Part shown: one piece after another, positions 12,568 to 25,600 of the stretch
How positions within the stretch are numbered: position 1 is the stretch's first letter
How the letters are laid out: each line of letters opens with the position of its first letter
Origin: Apteryx mantelli
Lineage: Eukaryota > Chordata > Aves > Apterygiformes > Apterygidae
Length of the DNA: 64,000 nucleotides
Direction: 5' to 3'
Assembly (NCBI RefSeq): GCF_036417845.1
Contig: NC_089978.1
Coordinates: 142,036,288 to 142,100,287, forward strand
Position numbers and translations under genes: made by a program
The notes under the pieces: generated by a model
Databases searched by the model: none
What the model was told of the DNA's origin: nothing
What the model saw: only the letters and a program-made list of their open reading frames with translations

Positions 12568-14515
12568 CTTGGTTCAAAGCTCTCCTGTGTAAGTTAACTT
12601 TTCCACATCCTAGGTAGCAGCTCTTTGCCCTGCTATTAGGAAACATAACGGTAGCGCCTTGGTTCCCAGTGGAAAACTAGACTAATGCTGGTGAAAGAAA
12701 CAGGCACAAAGGTTTTTCTAGAATTATTTGTTAATCTTGTAGTAAAGTAAGCAAAAACAACAACGGGGTTCTCCTGCATTACAGAACATTGGTTTTGCTA
12801 GGGCACTGCCACGAAGGGTTTAATAGTGTGGGCAATCCCCACCATTATCGATCATTGTAATGGCTGATGAATGATAAAGGTTTTGCTCCCCGGGTAGAGA
12901 ACTTGCTTAAAAACAGCAAGCTCTAAAAAATCACCAGTGAAATTTCGCTCGTGATGCTGCTTTGCCAAATGAGGGCTCCATGATTAACCTGCCCTCCCCT
13001 GCCTCCCGCTCCCTGCTGTAAGCACTCATAACTCACTGGTTCACAGCACAGAGCGAGAGCCTGGTTCTGGCTGAGCCAGAGCTGAGTGATGTGACGCAGC
13101 AAGGCATGCGGCCAGGGGAGAGGCGAGGAGGAAGAGACCTTCCCCCCACCTAACCGGACAGCCTTTACCGTATGGCCTGGCAGAGGGGATTGAATTTTCC
13201 TTCGTTGTCCTTTGACTAGGTCTGCTGTGGGCACTCATCACGTGAAATGATACTGAGGTTGTTCCCCACCAAATGCCATACAGCACGTGGTCGAGTCTGC
13301 CTTTATCCCCCCATTCACATCCATGCATCTGCCCCTGCCTCCTTTTTTTTTTTTTTTTTACTTTCTTGGGTTTGCCTGTTAGAATGAATATTTCCATGCT
13401 TTTATTCACAGCTGTTATTATAATTCCTTCTAAAGCAAGAGCTGAGTTTATCAGGTAATTATTGGACTCTAGGACCTGAGGCTTTCAGAAAAATAAATAC
13501 CATGGCAACTGATTGGCAACAAATCCATGGCTTCTTTTACACCATTAAAGAAATATAACTAAAGCTTTAGAGGTTTTTTTTTTGGTTTCTGACCCCTCAT
13601 CTAAACCAATTGCAGATTCTCTGAAGCCATACCACAAAGTCACCGACACCTTGAAGCAAAGTGAATTCAGTTGCCCTGTATAGGGGGGAATAGGAACAGC
13701 CAGGAGGGCTACCTGGGGCTGATGCGTCTGGATAACAAATGGAAAGGAGAAAGGAAGGCTGGCCAGACCACTTACAGCATCTGGGCCCAAATAAGATCAG
13801 ATAGCCAGGGCCAAGAAGCTTGTCTGCTGGTGGCTCTTCCTCGACTGGAAAAGGCAGATGCTAAGGAGACTTCACTAATTTCCCCTGCCTGGAACCTGTA
13901 ATGAGCTCGGAGCAGAACAGCAAAAGGGCACATCTGTTGGTTTCCCCTAAGCTGGAAAGGGCTGGAAGCCAAGAGACATGTCTAGGGACTAATTTGCTGG
14001 CCTGTCTATGGCACAGGAGAGAGTCTGAGTCCAGAAAAAAGCCCTGTGCATTCTGCCTGAGAGCTGGGAAAACTGGCGAGCATCAGTAACTGCTTAAGGA
14101 TGATATACCTTAAGGGGCAGGAGAAAGGCTTATTTTCATCTGTGCAAATGTTCACTTAAAATTCCAGTCCTTCTTATTATACACATTTAGTGCTATGAAA
14201 GCCTATGTTCTGCCACTGACGAGATGCTAAAAAATATACTACCCCAACACACAGCACTAGCCAGAAGGGAAGCTGCTGAGTGCAAGGCCTTTATGCCCAC
14301 TGATGGGCAGAAATGATCTTTGCATCCAGGCAGTGCCTACCATAATGGGGATAGAGATATCCAGGGCAGTGCAGGTAATGGAGACACTGCAGCCTTGCTG
14401 AATTAGCGATTCAGCTGGGATAATATCTTCTCTTTCTCAGCACAGTTAATTAGCCAGGGCATCTAGGCTGTATCTGGTACTCTCAGGTAAAGTATATACT
14501 GGTAAATGTATACTC
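12568..14515. other. Gene-free, nothing recognised
   Basis: Includes a 17-base T run at 13343-13359. No coding exon or repeat family could be supported. Confidence 0.5.
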
Positions 14516-14644
14516 GAAAAAACACATAATGATCTGTTTAATTTTTAAACCTACTGTTGTTTGTTAAAATATTATTTGGAAAGCCAAAAATCAATTAATT
14601 GCCCTTTCCTAAAGACAGAATTATTCCAGAATAGATGGAACTGG
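14516..14644 (+). repeat. 129-bp direct duplication, copy 1
   Basis: A 129-base block nearly identical to 16228-16356; only about five positions differ (roughly 96% identity by eye). Both copies are the same length and orientation, and similarity stops abruptly at both ends. The block is AT-rich with several TAAT/ATTA motifs. No target duplication or terminal repeat was seen. Confidence 0.9.
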
Positions 14645-16227
14645 TATGGGATAGCCAACACCCATGCTATTAACCTCTCTCACCCCCAAATCAGTCTGAT
14701 TGCACCCAGACTTTCTATTAGGAATGATCTCTGGCCCACATATAACTCCTGAACGATGCCCAGGCATTGCTCAGGGACGTGCTGGCTGGCACAAACCAAA
14801 TCCATGCCGAGGACCACTCCAACAGCTGGACACTGCATATGACTCTGTTCCTATGGCCGGGAGTGTCCCTTGGCACTGTTTAAATTACCGGTATAGGTGT
14901 ATCCGCGCTGCCTTGTCTTTGTGGTGCTAAAATGTGCTGAACTTCCATAATCCCTGCAGCTCTGATCCTGAATGGCTCAGCAGCTTCGGCGCTACACTAC
15001 AAACAGCAAGCAACTGCACCTCTCCACTTAGTCACTGGATGCTTACAGCTGCCGAAAAGTGCCATGTTCAGATTTTCAAAAATATAAATACGCTTTAAAA
15101 CATCTCCAGGTACCTCTTTATATATTTGGGTATCTAAATATATGTAAAAATCTGTTCTTAAGTGACAACCAAATCTAAAGGAGCACTATGTCAAAGCTAA
15201 AAACTACAAATGTTGATTCCAGTTTCATGCCAAAACCTTAATCTGTTCTGCAGTACAGAGGGAGCTTGGTGATTTCCCACATGCCTGAAAACATCAGTGC
15301 CTTTTAATCCAGAGTGCTTTTTAATCCCATCTTTTCAGCTACCAGAGAGTGTTGGTAAGATTTTTCAGGGAAAATGCTAATTATTGCTGCATTATCCTCA
15401 GATCCAGTTTCTGTGTTTCAGAAGAGTCAAGAGGTTTCCGGGACCAGTTTGCAAACAAGTACCACACTCTGCCTTTTATCAGTCACCATGGCATAGTAAA
15501 GCTTCTGTGTCACCTTTTATTTTTGACATCTGATTTTTTTCCATTTCACCTTTGTCACTCCACAGTACTTCATGATATCTTATGAGGGAAATTATTATTA
15601 TTAATTAATTAATTCTTAATTATTATTAGGGACTTTGCAGGTTTTTTTCAGTCATGGCTGTGGTCTAAGCTGGTTACTCCTATTCATCTTTCCTTTCAAT
15701 CCTTTAGAGAAGTACTGAGCTCCTCTGTGGCATTGCCATTCTGTGGCCTTACCACGTACTGGCTGTGCAAAACTTGAAGCATCAGTGATCTGCATGCAGA
15801 GGCTGGATTTTCAAAAGGTGATACTAGGGACGAGGGGAGTGCAGGCATCACACATGCTTTCTTAAACTGAGTCCTGCCTAAAGAGTCTTGTCACTAGACC
15901 TGCTCCAGTCAGATGGAACTGCACAACATATAAAAGGCTTATGTCAACTAGTGTTGTTAATTCTGGTTTATAATCACGCCTAGTGATTAAATTAAAAAAA
16001 AAAAATCCACACAGATTTTTTTTTCTGTCAAAATCACCAAAACTAATTCCACTCACTCTCCTTTCAACCTCTTTCTGTTCCCAGCCCTCACCATCTTGCA
16101 CACTGTCTTTCCAGGAGCTCAGAGCTGGAACTGAAAGCATCGCGGAGCTCATGAGATCACCCTGTAGCATTATGTAACCCCCATGCAATTTCCAAATTCT
16201 CCCCAAGTGTGAGAGCACGGCCCACTT
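14645..16227. other. Gene-free spacer between the duplicated blocks
   Basis: No gene is recognised. A TTA/ATT-rich simple stretch lies at about 15588-15628, with repeated ATTATT and TTAATTAA units. Confidence 0.5.
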
Positions 16228-16356
16228 GAAGAAACACATAATGATCTGTTTAATTTTTAAACCTATTGTTGTTTGTTAAAATATTATTTGAAAAGCCAAA
16301 AATCAATTAATTACTCTTTCCTAAAGACAGAATTATTCCAGAATAGATGGAACTGG
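16228..16356 (+). repeat. 129-bp direct duplication, copy 2
   Basis: Partner of 14516-14644, displaced by 1712 bases in the same orientation. The high identity makes this a recent copying event or a short conserved dispersed element. It does not resemble CR1, LTR or MIR sequence. Confidence 0.9.
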
Positions 16357-18235
16357 ATTAAAATAAATGTAAAGCCTTAATCACCCGTTGAATGTTGCAC
16401 ATCAGTAACATGCTTTCTTAATATAGACTTGCATTCTCCAATAAACAGATGCCTGCATATCTCAGAAAATAATCAAGCCCAAAGTCTAGGAGAACTGTCT
16501 CCAGCAAAGACCACAGGGATTTTATAATTAAGCGCGAGTTGTGAATGAGTGTTTCAGGCTGGAAGAGAATATTCCTGTGGTTAGTGTAGAATGCCGCTTT
16601 AAGAACACGAAGAAAGAGCTGAACAGTAGTTTGCTAAATATTTACTCTTTGAGCAGGATCAGCAATGAGATGATAGAATGTTATTTACTGTCTTACAGTT
16701 TTGCCATTTTATATCAGACTAATAAAATTTATCACTACTACATACAAGCACAGCCTCTTTTATATACTGAGACTGTGACAGAAATCCTACTACTCTATTT
16801 TCACAAATCATTTGCTTTCTTTATTTCATTTATGTCCTTATTTTCAAGAAAACTCCAGAAAGTCTCTGAAGCAAACTGTTTTTTTTCTCAAAAGCAGAAG
16901 GATGGAGTTGTTCCCTTGTTAACGTTTGTGAAACAGGAGAACAGCACAGACTAAAGCCAGGCATTCAGCATTTGTGAGCAGAGCAAGACTCCAGTAAAAA
17001 TCCTTGTTAAACCTATTCTCAATCTGAGCACCTTGTTTGACTGGTCTTCCTCGGCTGCTAGCATTGCAGAGGAAACCTTCCGCGTCTTGTTTTAATAAAG
17101 TCACACTGACAGGAAGAAAAGCCAAAACTGGGAAATGCAATGTTCTTTCATTGTTCTGTGAGTCAGGAGGTCTGGCTTTCTGGTTGCATAGCATTCGTCC
17201 TGTTTCTTTTTCTATGCCTTCTTTGTGTAAATGGTACTAATTCTGCTTAAGAATATGTTATGTAGAGTTTTACTGTTTCGCTAGAATTTCACTGTTTATC
17301 TAGAGCTTTACGAACCAACATCTACAAAGAAACTTCACTGGCTTTGAATTAGCTTCTGCAAACTGTTCCTGTTAAACACTCAGTCTGAACTTGGAAAGCT
17401 AAAGGACTAAACACTCTACAAACTTTCAGATTACAGTTTTGGACTGTTCCACTATCAATTCATCTATTTCATATAAGCTATCAATTAACTGACAAATTAG
17501 ATCAGGAACTAATTTCCAAACCACTTTCCCTGCAAGCTCTCTGCAGTTGGCCAAATGCACTGTAGGAGGTTTGGCTTTTGTTTATCTGAGGAACAGTGTA
17601 CCAGAGGGACCATTAGTCTCCTACAGCAGACTTTCCTGATACGTTTTCAATACCCTGACGACCTTCACTGGTTTCTTGGTGTGTCTTTTGTTTATGTATG
17701 CAGATTGGTAAAAATGATTCTTTTTATCTTCAACTGGATGCCTCATAAATATTTTTCAGAATAGTTACCATTTATACCTGGTTTTTATTTGGAAGGTAAA
17801 ATGACTATCAAACAATATTTTGGGACCATCTGCCTCCCATGGGTCTTGAGCAATCAAATATCTTCACATCCATCTGTGCTGCATGGCTGCTATTAATATA
17901 GTCACAATATCACCCCAGTGCAGGTGAGGAATAATAATCTTTAATGATTTTTGCAGCCTGCTAATTCTTCAGGAGCAATATTCAATTAATACATAACTCA
18001 ATTATCCGATAAAAGGTTAGCTGTATTTTATCACGCTCAATATTCAGTGAGAAAAGACAACATTTAATCATCAAGGATTGCTGAGAATATATATTTATTT
18101 TAAAAATTTGCTTGGTACTACTGATAGTTCTATTTTCCTTCCATCTAGTACTTCCTTAAAACCATGATTTATATTTTTTCATTCTCTTATTCCTCAGATC
18201 TGAACTAGTCTTTCTCCAGGTTACTATATGGACAT
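16357..18235. other. Gene-free, nothing recognised
   Basis: AT-rich. The 137-residue open frame at 16541-16954 has no recognisable domain and is rich in Ser, Leu, Phe and Tyr, as expected of chance frames in AT-rich DNA. Its status is unknown, probably non-coding. Confidence 0.45.
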
Positions 18236-18269
18236 ATAAAACACTAGCTAGGATAAAACACTAGCTAGG
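18236..18269 (+). repeat. Perfect 17-bp tandem duplication
   Basis: Unit 'ataaaacactagctagg' occurs twice in direct succession (18236-18252 and 18253-18269) without a mismatch. Confidence 0.9.
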
Positions 18270-18394
18270 TTTCTACAAGCTGTGTACAACAATGTTTAGG
18301 CTGAGTCCTCAAGAACCACAGTCTGAGACAAGCAAGCCATGACCGGTGTGAGCTGATGGGTGGGAAAACAAGCATATGAAAAGGAAAGTCTTGT

Positions 18395-18830
18395 GATTAG
18401 GATTCGAAAGATCTGGTCCAACTCCAGGCTATATTTTGAATGCGACATTAAGAAAGTGACTTCACCTACCTTAGGCATATTCTCAGCTAGTTTAAGTTGT
18501 TGTACACTTACAACATCAGTGGTGCTACGTCAGCTTGCACCAGCTGATCTACTCTTTTCCCTCTCAGTTCCCACCTGTAAAGCAATGATTGATTGCATTT
18601 ACTGGGGCACTGCTTGCTTTCTTTGTCCCCCAGGTATGTTTTGTCTATGAAGACTGTAATTTGCTTAAGGGAAGGAATGCCTCTTACTCTGTTTGTAGAA
18701 GATATGGTACAACAGAAATCTGATCTTGCCTGGGGCCTTGAGGCTTTGTAATACTAGTTATTATTTAATAATAATTAAACTGTATCTAGCTATTATTTAA
18801 TAATAATTAAACTGTATCAGCTCTTAAGAA
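18395..18830 (+). repeat. Ancient amniote SINE (MIR-like) with AT-rich tail
   Basis: The 5' part (18400-18475) resembles the forward tRNA-derived SINE region with 'gattcgaaagatctggtcc'. The 3' part resembles the 'ctcttactctgtttgtagaa', 'tctgatcttgcctggggcct' and 'gaggctttgtaatac' segments of an old SINE 3' end common in sauropsid genomes. It ends in an ATAATAAT tail. Divergent, and assigned from remembered family features. Confidence 0.5.
18754..18817 (+). repeat. 32-bp tandem duplication in the SINE tail
   Basis: Two adjacent 32-base units (18754-18785 and 18786-18817) differ at one position. Each contains a self-complementary core of the ATTATTTAATAATAAT type. It is probably slippage or duplication of the AT-rich SINE tail. 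Confidence 0.9.
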
Positions 18831-19039
18831 ATGAGTGGTAATTTGACAATTCTCCTTTATCTTATTTTAGTCAGCAGGCCGTAAGAAAATAAGAGTCTGG
18901 AGTCTCATCTTCCTGCTGCCAAGAAACCTGGAGGACAGCAGAGTGGAGAATTTGCAGTAGAGGAACAACTTCTTGTCTGCCACTCTGTACTTGTATAATA
19001 TACCCTACCTAGGAAGAGTAAATCATTTCAAGAATAGTA

Positions 19040-19190
19040 TACCCAACTCTCAACACACTTTGATGTAGACAATTTTAAAACACATTTTAGTGATGGGGGA
19101 ACCAAGCCACAGACAGGTTAAATGACTTATCCAAAATCACGTGCTGGTGATCTGTCTCATGGAGGATGTACCCCAGCACTCTTCACCAAA
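19040..19190 (-). repeat. MIR-like SINE remnant
   Basis: Reverse-oriented MIR core: 'cattttagtgatgggggaac' then 'agccacagacaggttaaatg' then 'acttatccaaaatcacgtgc', equivalent to 'ttacagatgggga...cacagagaggttaagtgacttgcccaaggtcac'. Confidence 0.6.
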
Positions 19191-20900
19191 TCATCAAGGA
19201 TTTTTGTGCCATGCAGTAAGAACTGATAACATTTCCATGGTTGGACATAAAATATTCAGTTTCTGTGCTCACTGAGATGAATGACTTATACACCCACACC
19301 TTGGAGCTATGTCTGTATTTCTGTACAAGTCTTGTTCTACTGAGTGCTGATGTTGATACCTAGCTACTAGCATCACACTGTTACCTAAAATCAGTATTAT
19401 CTCCCCATAGCAGATGAGTGAGTTAAAGGAAAGTGTTTGGGTTCCATCTAGTGGTTACACACTCATCAGCAGATGTGTCTCTAAAACGAGCTGCCTTTAT
19501 TATATTCCTCTCTCCCAGGAAACATGACCCAGGAGCAGTGGAGCAGCCACAACATAACAATTTTTTTTACTATGTCATCACCACAGAGTTGGTCTCCAGT
19601 TTAGTTTCTGACGAGTTTTTGACCCTTTGCCTTTCTGCTTTGCTGGCATTTGCAGGTCTCCTGCCAACCAGCCATGGCTTTATTTTTGCTGCTGCTTTCA
19701 GGATGCTCATGGGCCATGGAGCATCCAGTGAGGAGAAAAGCTCCAGCCTGACACCACAGCTGTGCAAGATGCCCACCCTGCAGCTGGAAAAGGAGGCTGG
19801 AAGGACCAGGGGACAAATTCTTACGCTTTGCACTGACAGCATGAGATCTGGAGGTTCTAATATGAAGTAGAGAACAATCTGGCTTGAAAATTGTGCTATT
19901 TTTTCTATATTTTATTCATTCAGTTTCCATCCTTTATTACTGGAAACTTTAGATTATTAAAAAAAAAATCCACAAACATTTGTTTTGGGTTGGGGCAGGA
20001 TTAGCTTCATTTTCCCTTCTCTTTAAATTCCTGTCATTTTCCTCTACTATTAGCTTACTCCACAGGCACTAAATCATAGTAATCTTTCATCTAGCCAAAA
20101 GAGCTGGGAGCAGCTCCTGCAGATTTGTAGCATCTCACTGTCTCACAGCAAAGGGCACTGTTGAAGAGAGACTGAGGTGCTCAAAAGATTTTCCGTGCTG
20201 CCTTCACGGTGCTATTAACTGCTATGAATTCAGGCTTATGCTAACAACTGGTAAATATTAGGTAATGTTGATAAAGATTACTAATAGAGAGAAGGAGTGA
20301 CTGTGGTAAAATGACTGTAGCAGAGCATTCAGGGCACTGTAACAAGCACCTTTAGCTGATAGTTGGCAAGTTTTGGCCTTCACAGAACCAAAGCATTAAG
20401 AATAAATTGTAACCTTGGATAGTATGGTCAATAGGGAACTGGCTAACAAGAAAGTCAGAAACAAAAGTCAGTCTGTCCAGAAGTTTAAAATCATGTAAAT
20501 AGATAGATGGTAAGATCAGGACACAAGGCCAACTGGCCTTGAGGAAAGGGTCTTTTTCAAGAGATCAAGAGAATCCGGAAGCCCAGAAAAAGTGATTTCT
20601 GCAGTGGAGCAGGTGATGGAAAGCTGCAAGGAGGCCTGAGGCAGTTCTGCACAGCTGGGCCCAGAGGTGGATGTGGGTATGATGCTGAGGGGGCAATAGG
20701 CAGTGCAGAACCATTAGACCTTGCTACAAGACGAAGATTGTGCTGCACCAGATGGTGCTGATGAGAACAACATAATCGTTTCTCACTGTCTTGCTCTCTA
20801 TGTGACTGAAGAACCACAAGCCTTAGGAGACTATTTGAGGTTTCAGGCCGAAGTCTTTTATGGAGAGTAGAAGCTGTCATCATTCCTCCTCCCCTCTTTA
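19191..20900. other. Gene-free, nothing recognised
   Basis: No exon or repeat was assigned. The open frame 19433-19870 (145 residues) lacks any recognisable domain and is shadowed by two frames on the other strand. Confidence 0.45.
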
Positions 20901-21880
20901 CAGAATCACAGAATACTTCAGGTTGGAGGGGACCTCTGGAGGTCTGGCAGTCCAACCTCCTGCTCACAGCAGAGCTAACTTTGAAGTTAGATCAGGTTCC
21001 TCAAGGCCTTGCCTGGTAGTTTTGAATAACTTAAGGATGGAGATTCCCAAAGCCTATCTGGACACGTCTCAGTGTTTGACCACACTCACTGGGAAGAGAG
21101 TTTTGTCCTTTTATCTAATTGGAATCTCTCGTCTCTGTCTGTCACCTCTCCACCCATCACTGTGAACCTTGAGAAGGGCCTGGCTCCACCTTCCCTGTAA
21201 CCATCCTTTTCCACACTTCTGGCAGCAGAAGACAGCAACAAAGTCCCCCCTTGCCTTCTCTTCTCCAGGCTGAAGAGACCCAGCTGCCAGCCACTCCTTG
21301 TTCACCATATTCTCCAGCCTCATGGCCAGCTTGGCAGCCTTCTGCTGGACTCATGCCAGCATGTCAATGCTTTTCTTGTACTAGAAAAGCCCAAAACTGA
21401 ACACAGTACTCCAAATGCAGACTCACAAGCATCAAGTAGAGGGGAAGAATCACTTCCCTGGGCCTACTGGCTACAGTCTTATTAACACAGCTCAGGATGT
21501 GATTGGTCCTCACCACAAGCACACGTTGCTGGCTTATGGTCAACTTGTTGTCCACTAGGACCCCAAGTCCTTTTCTGCAGAGCTGCTTTCTGGCCTGCTG
21601 GCAAGCAGTCTGTACAGTTTCAGAGAGTTACTCTATACAGAAGCTTCACTTTTGCATTTGCCAAACTTTACGAGGGTCCTGTCAGCCCATTTCTGCTATC
21701 TCTTTAATCACCTATCAAGATCCCTCTAAGTGGCAAAGCCTACTCTTCAGCACAGCAACCATTCTTCACAATTTAGTCAGATCTGTGAACTTGATAATGG
21801 TTCATTTTGTCCAGGTGATTTACAAAGATGCTAAATACTAACAGCTTCGGTATCAATCCTTGAAGGATGCTAGTAGTAAC
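20901..21880 (-). mobile_element. CR1 LINE, minus strand, 3' part (piece 1)
   Basis: Begins with the reverse-complemented CR1 3' end ('cagaatcacagaatacttca', 'ggttggaggggacctctgga') and runs backwards into the RT C-terminal region. The minus-strand frame at 21364-21555 contains [20 protein letters not shown], the counterpart of [20 protein letters not shown] in the plus-strand copy. The reading frame is broken many times, so this copy is much older than the one at 7350. It continues at 22292 after a ~411-bp insertion. Confidence 0.88.
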
Positions 21881-22291
21881 AATCAGGGAGCAGCAAGGAT
21901 GGGCTGCTCCCAAAGGGATGGGGGGCCAAGAGGGAATCCTACATCTGGTAGTGGCCTTTCCTGCCAGGACCCAAGAAAGGTGAGAGAGCAGACCCAGAGA
22001 TTACAGCAAGGTTCAGCCATGAGTTGAGATCACCAGGCAAGTTTGCGGCAATGAGGTAGAGCCAACGTCAAGCTAGAAAGTCAGCCTGCAGGTCAGGGGT
22101 TGAGGTCCAGGTCTGGGTCCAGGCACAGTTGTAGCTGAACTGAAGACTAGTACTCCTCTAATATAGCTCACACAAAGACTGACAACCCAGGGCTGAGCTT
22201 AAATAAAACTCCTGGGTCCATTGCTAGGGATGTGGGGGGCCCCAGGTGAGGCTGGTCAGGGCCATTAAGGCTTATTATAATGGCCCTAATG
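21881..22291 (+). mobile_element. ~411-bp insertion of an unclassified repeat inside CR1
   Basis: CR1 similarity stops at 21880 and resumes at about 22292. The pentamer gtaac flanks the interruption (21876-21880 and 22292-22296) and looks like a target duplication. The insert starts AATCAGGG and ends CCCTAATG, giving a short imperfect inverted end. It contains an AATAAA at about 22202. It shares sequence with 26173-26674 (reverse) and 26759-27190 (same direction), for example 'agatcaccaggcaagt', so it belongs to a dispersed family. Its class (LTR or DNA transposon) is not resolved. Confidence 0.65.
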
Positions 22292-22635
22292 GTAACTGGC
22301 TGCTATTCACTTAGCCTGATGCTTATCAGTTTTCCATCTACCTTGTTATCCATCCCTCCCATCCATATCTCTTCAGCTTGTCTACAAGGTTTCTGTGAGA
22401 TACCATGTCAAAAGCCTGGCTAAAATCAAGCTATCCACTGCTCTTCCTTTGTCCCCTGAGCTAATCATCTCAACATTGAAGGCAACAAAGCTGGGTAGGC
22501 ATGATTTGTCCTTGATAAATCTACACCAGCTGTTCCTAATTACCTTCTTGCTCTTCATGTACCATGAAATGAATTTCCAGGAGGGTTTTCTCCACAACCT
22601 TCTTGAGACTGAGGTTAGAATTGAGGTTATTTCCA
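22292..22635 (-). mobile_element. CR1 LINE, minus strand, piece 2
   Basis: Continuation of the same CR1. The minus-strand frame 22382-22636 shows WKFISWYMKSKKVIRNS and FIKDKSCLPSFVAF, counterparts of the [20 protein letters not shown] region of the younger CR1. CR1 similarity fades by about 22635, so the element is 5'-truncated within the RT domain. Confidence 0.8.
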
Positions 22636-25600
22636 TGTGTAGGGTCTTTTAACATTGCTTCCTTTAAAGGTTTGTGCTAATAAGTTTTTGTTGGCATCTT
22701 TCTGATCAGGAGGTTTGAGAAAAATGTGATCCAGAGCTGAAAATCTTCCCCTCTCTTTCCTTACCACCACCAACCATGAGGGTGCCACTTGTACTGAAGA
22801 AATGGCTTTTCTATTGCAAATCCCTGCAGTTGAACTCTGCTGGCACAAAGTCTCCTTCGGCTGGCATAAGCTCACCTGGAGGATTTGCACTCATAACTAT
22901 GATGGCAAAACCCTTTGTGGGGTGCTAAAATGATCCACCCTTGGCAAATGGCTGGAGAAGCACACCTGTTAGGTGTGTACACAGTGTATATATGGATCAA
23001 ATAAATTATCTGGAGAGTAGTTGCCCAAAACTGATCAAGTTAAAGATGAAGATGACCATCAGCCAGATTAAACATTAATCAGGGAATTTCAAAGAGATTT
23101 TTGAAACAAAGAAGGAGTCAGTATGAAACGAAGCACAGAAGAAGCATGACAATTTGTAACAAGGGGGGAGAGACCTTGAACTAGAAACAGCAGCAGTAAA
23201 AACTTGGTTTGGCATTCCCAGAAGTTACCCTGCCAGCATCTCACCTCCTGCTTAGGCCAGACATGTCGGATGCCACAAGGAGCCTGCATCCAGCTAGTGG
23301 AGCATCAACACAGAGTGCAACAAGGAGAGACCCACACCTGGGATGTGTGTATGTGAATCTGGGGGTTTCTCGCTGGCATGTGGATCAGCGGATTGTCGGG
23401 CAACAGAGGTGCACATAAAGCTGGAGCACCCACATCTCCAACAGGAGGGATGTGCAAGTAGGAGAATTTACAGGCCCAAAAGAGGGGGTGTGCTTGTCCT
23501 GTGAGAGGGGAGGTTTGTGCGCAGACCTGTGTGACTCCATGTGTGTGTGAGCATGTGTGTGTGTGTGCATGATTAGAACTTCTTGGGATTAGTTACAGAA
23601 AGGTATTTAGAAATTTGCAAGTGTTTATTGAGATTTCATAAGCAGCTGGTATTTTGGTTAAACTGTTGTATCACCAATATCAATCCTGAACATATAGTTC
23701 ACTGATTGCCAGTTAATTATGTGTTGTTAATAAATTTATAAAGCCCTGATTTTGGTTTAGGCTATTTGAACTGAGCCATTTTTGCCTGAGACAACTCTCA
23801 CAGCAAGGATTAGCTGAGACGCATTGACCTTCCAACAATGACCTCAGTCTTCTCTGATAGGCGACATCCAGAGCAGCAGTCAGGCCATTAATGTCAGTAT
23901 GAAGTTAGTAAAAGTGGCCATGTACAACACTGCTGGTCCTCTGCGGTTTCTATATCTGTGGCTAAAAGAGGGAACTGAAACCCCCCAAATGTTAACACCA
24001 GAATGCAAACACAGTGATTGCAGTGGCTGGAGAGATGAGGAGGGAACTTCATCCAACAGCTCTTTTCAGGAGGATACCGATGAAAAAATTTTATTTGCCT
24101 AACTTCAGGTAACTGGATGCTTAAGTTCACTCTCCCAGGCTCTTTGTGCAGTCCCCAGAATATCCAGCTGAAGCATAGTCTAAGAAAGATGCTTCACCTT
24201 AGGTGGCATGAATATCTCCTTAAATGCCTGCTTGTTTGAAGAATGGATGGTTGATAGCTCTGCAGATAGCTGGCTCACCTATAACAAAGATTGGAATAGC
24301 ACACAGCTGACAAAAAGAAAAGAACTAATGTTTATAAGCTGTGGCACTGTCTGTCATCCTCTGTCAAACCTGTGGGCAGAACATCTGCTGAGGCTGTAGA
24401 AAGTCAGTTGCCAGCATAGTTAATACATCCCTTGGACATCACAAGTTCCACCAGAAAAGCTTCTCCAATACAAGCATTTCCCATAGCAAGCAGCAATAGA
24501 GAAAGGAGAAAAGTTTTCATCATTAGTGACTGCAAAGTAATTCAGGGTTGATAAATGGCACTAAATAGAAAAATAAACTTCCTGAACTAGGAAAGCTTGT
24601 GGAGAACTGCTAGTCCAGAGAGAGCTGAACAGATGAATGGAGAGACTAGTTAGTATGCAATGCACAAAATTAAGGCCTCTAAAGACAGCTATTAAAATTC
24701 TCTCCCACCATGAAGCCAACAAAAACAGTGACTGGAAATAGTTCAAAAGCAAGTCAGAGATTTCTGAACAGACTTCCCAGTGAGTTGTAGACTTAAATTT
24801 GCATGAGTCTTTGCTGACAAAGCAGAGTTCTAGCTACAGTGACTCCAGCTTCTGCAGAGGTGGTGGGAATGGTCCTAATGGCAAAGGGATCAGATTTTAT
24901 AACTAATTTCTGGTAAGGGTAATCCCCAGCCCACTAGGGAAAGGCTGGTGTTACTTAGTGCCAGAGTTTGCCTGGACTGCAAAAGAAACTTCTAATCTGT
25001 GACTGCATGCTAGTATGGCTAGGAGTGACTGAAAAGTTTGTCAGAAGTGTTCTTGGTGGTTGCTGACTCTGCTAACCTATTCAAAAAGTTTATGATGTTT
25101 TGCATGACAGTGTGCTTATTTTTGTGGAAAGGTGAGACTGCTGAAAAGAAACTCCTCTTTTTTATTAATAAAAAAACCAAACAATTGAAAATTGAAAACA
25201 GTTATGACTGCCACAGCATCTGATAGGCCTGGTACTTTGGGGCCATTTAACCACATGGTTAAATTTTCCTCTTCTGGTGGATTTTTCATCTGGACTATAT
25301 TTCGCATGCTGTACCACTCTCTTTTTTTCTTGATGAGAATGCACTGAATAGCCACAGATATGATGGCTCCTATCCCTAGAAGCCTAGCATAGGCACAGTG
25401 ATACAGTAGTGACAGGGCTCTAAGCACAGGCACGGGAGATGTCCCAGGGTGTGGGAGAGAGGGAGTAGGAGGCTTCTTCAAGAAAAAAGTGGTGGACTTA
25501 ATAGGAGTACTCATGGACCAAATCCAGCCTGGGAGCTGTCAGTTGGATAGCTTTGGTCTGAGGGATCCCCAGCCACAATGGGAGAATCTCCCTGAATGGC

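Noticed and set aside
16541-16954. 137-residue open frame
   Set aside because: No domain or supported splice context, and the composition is typical of AT-rich non-coding DNA.
19433-19870. 145-residue open frame
   Set aside because: No domain recognised, overlapped by antisense frames, and isolated.
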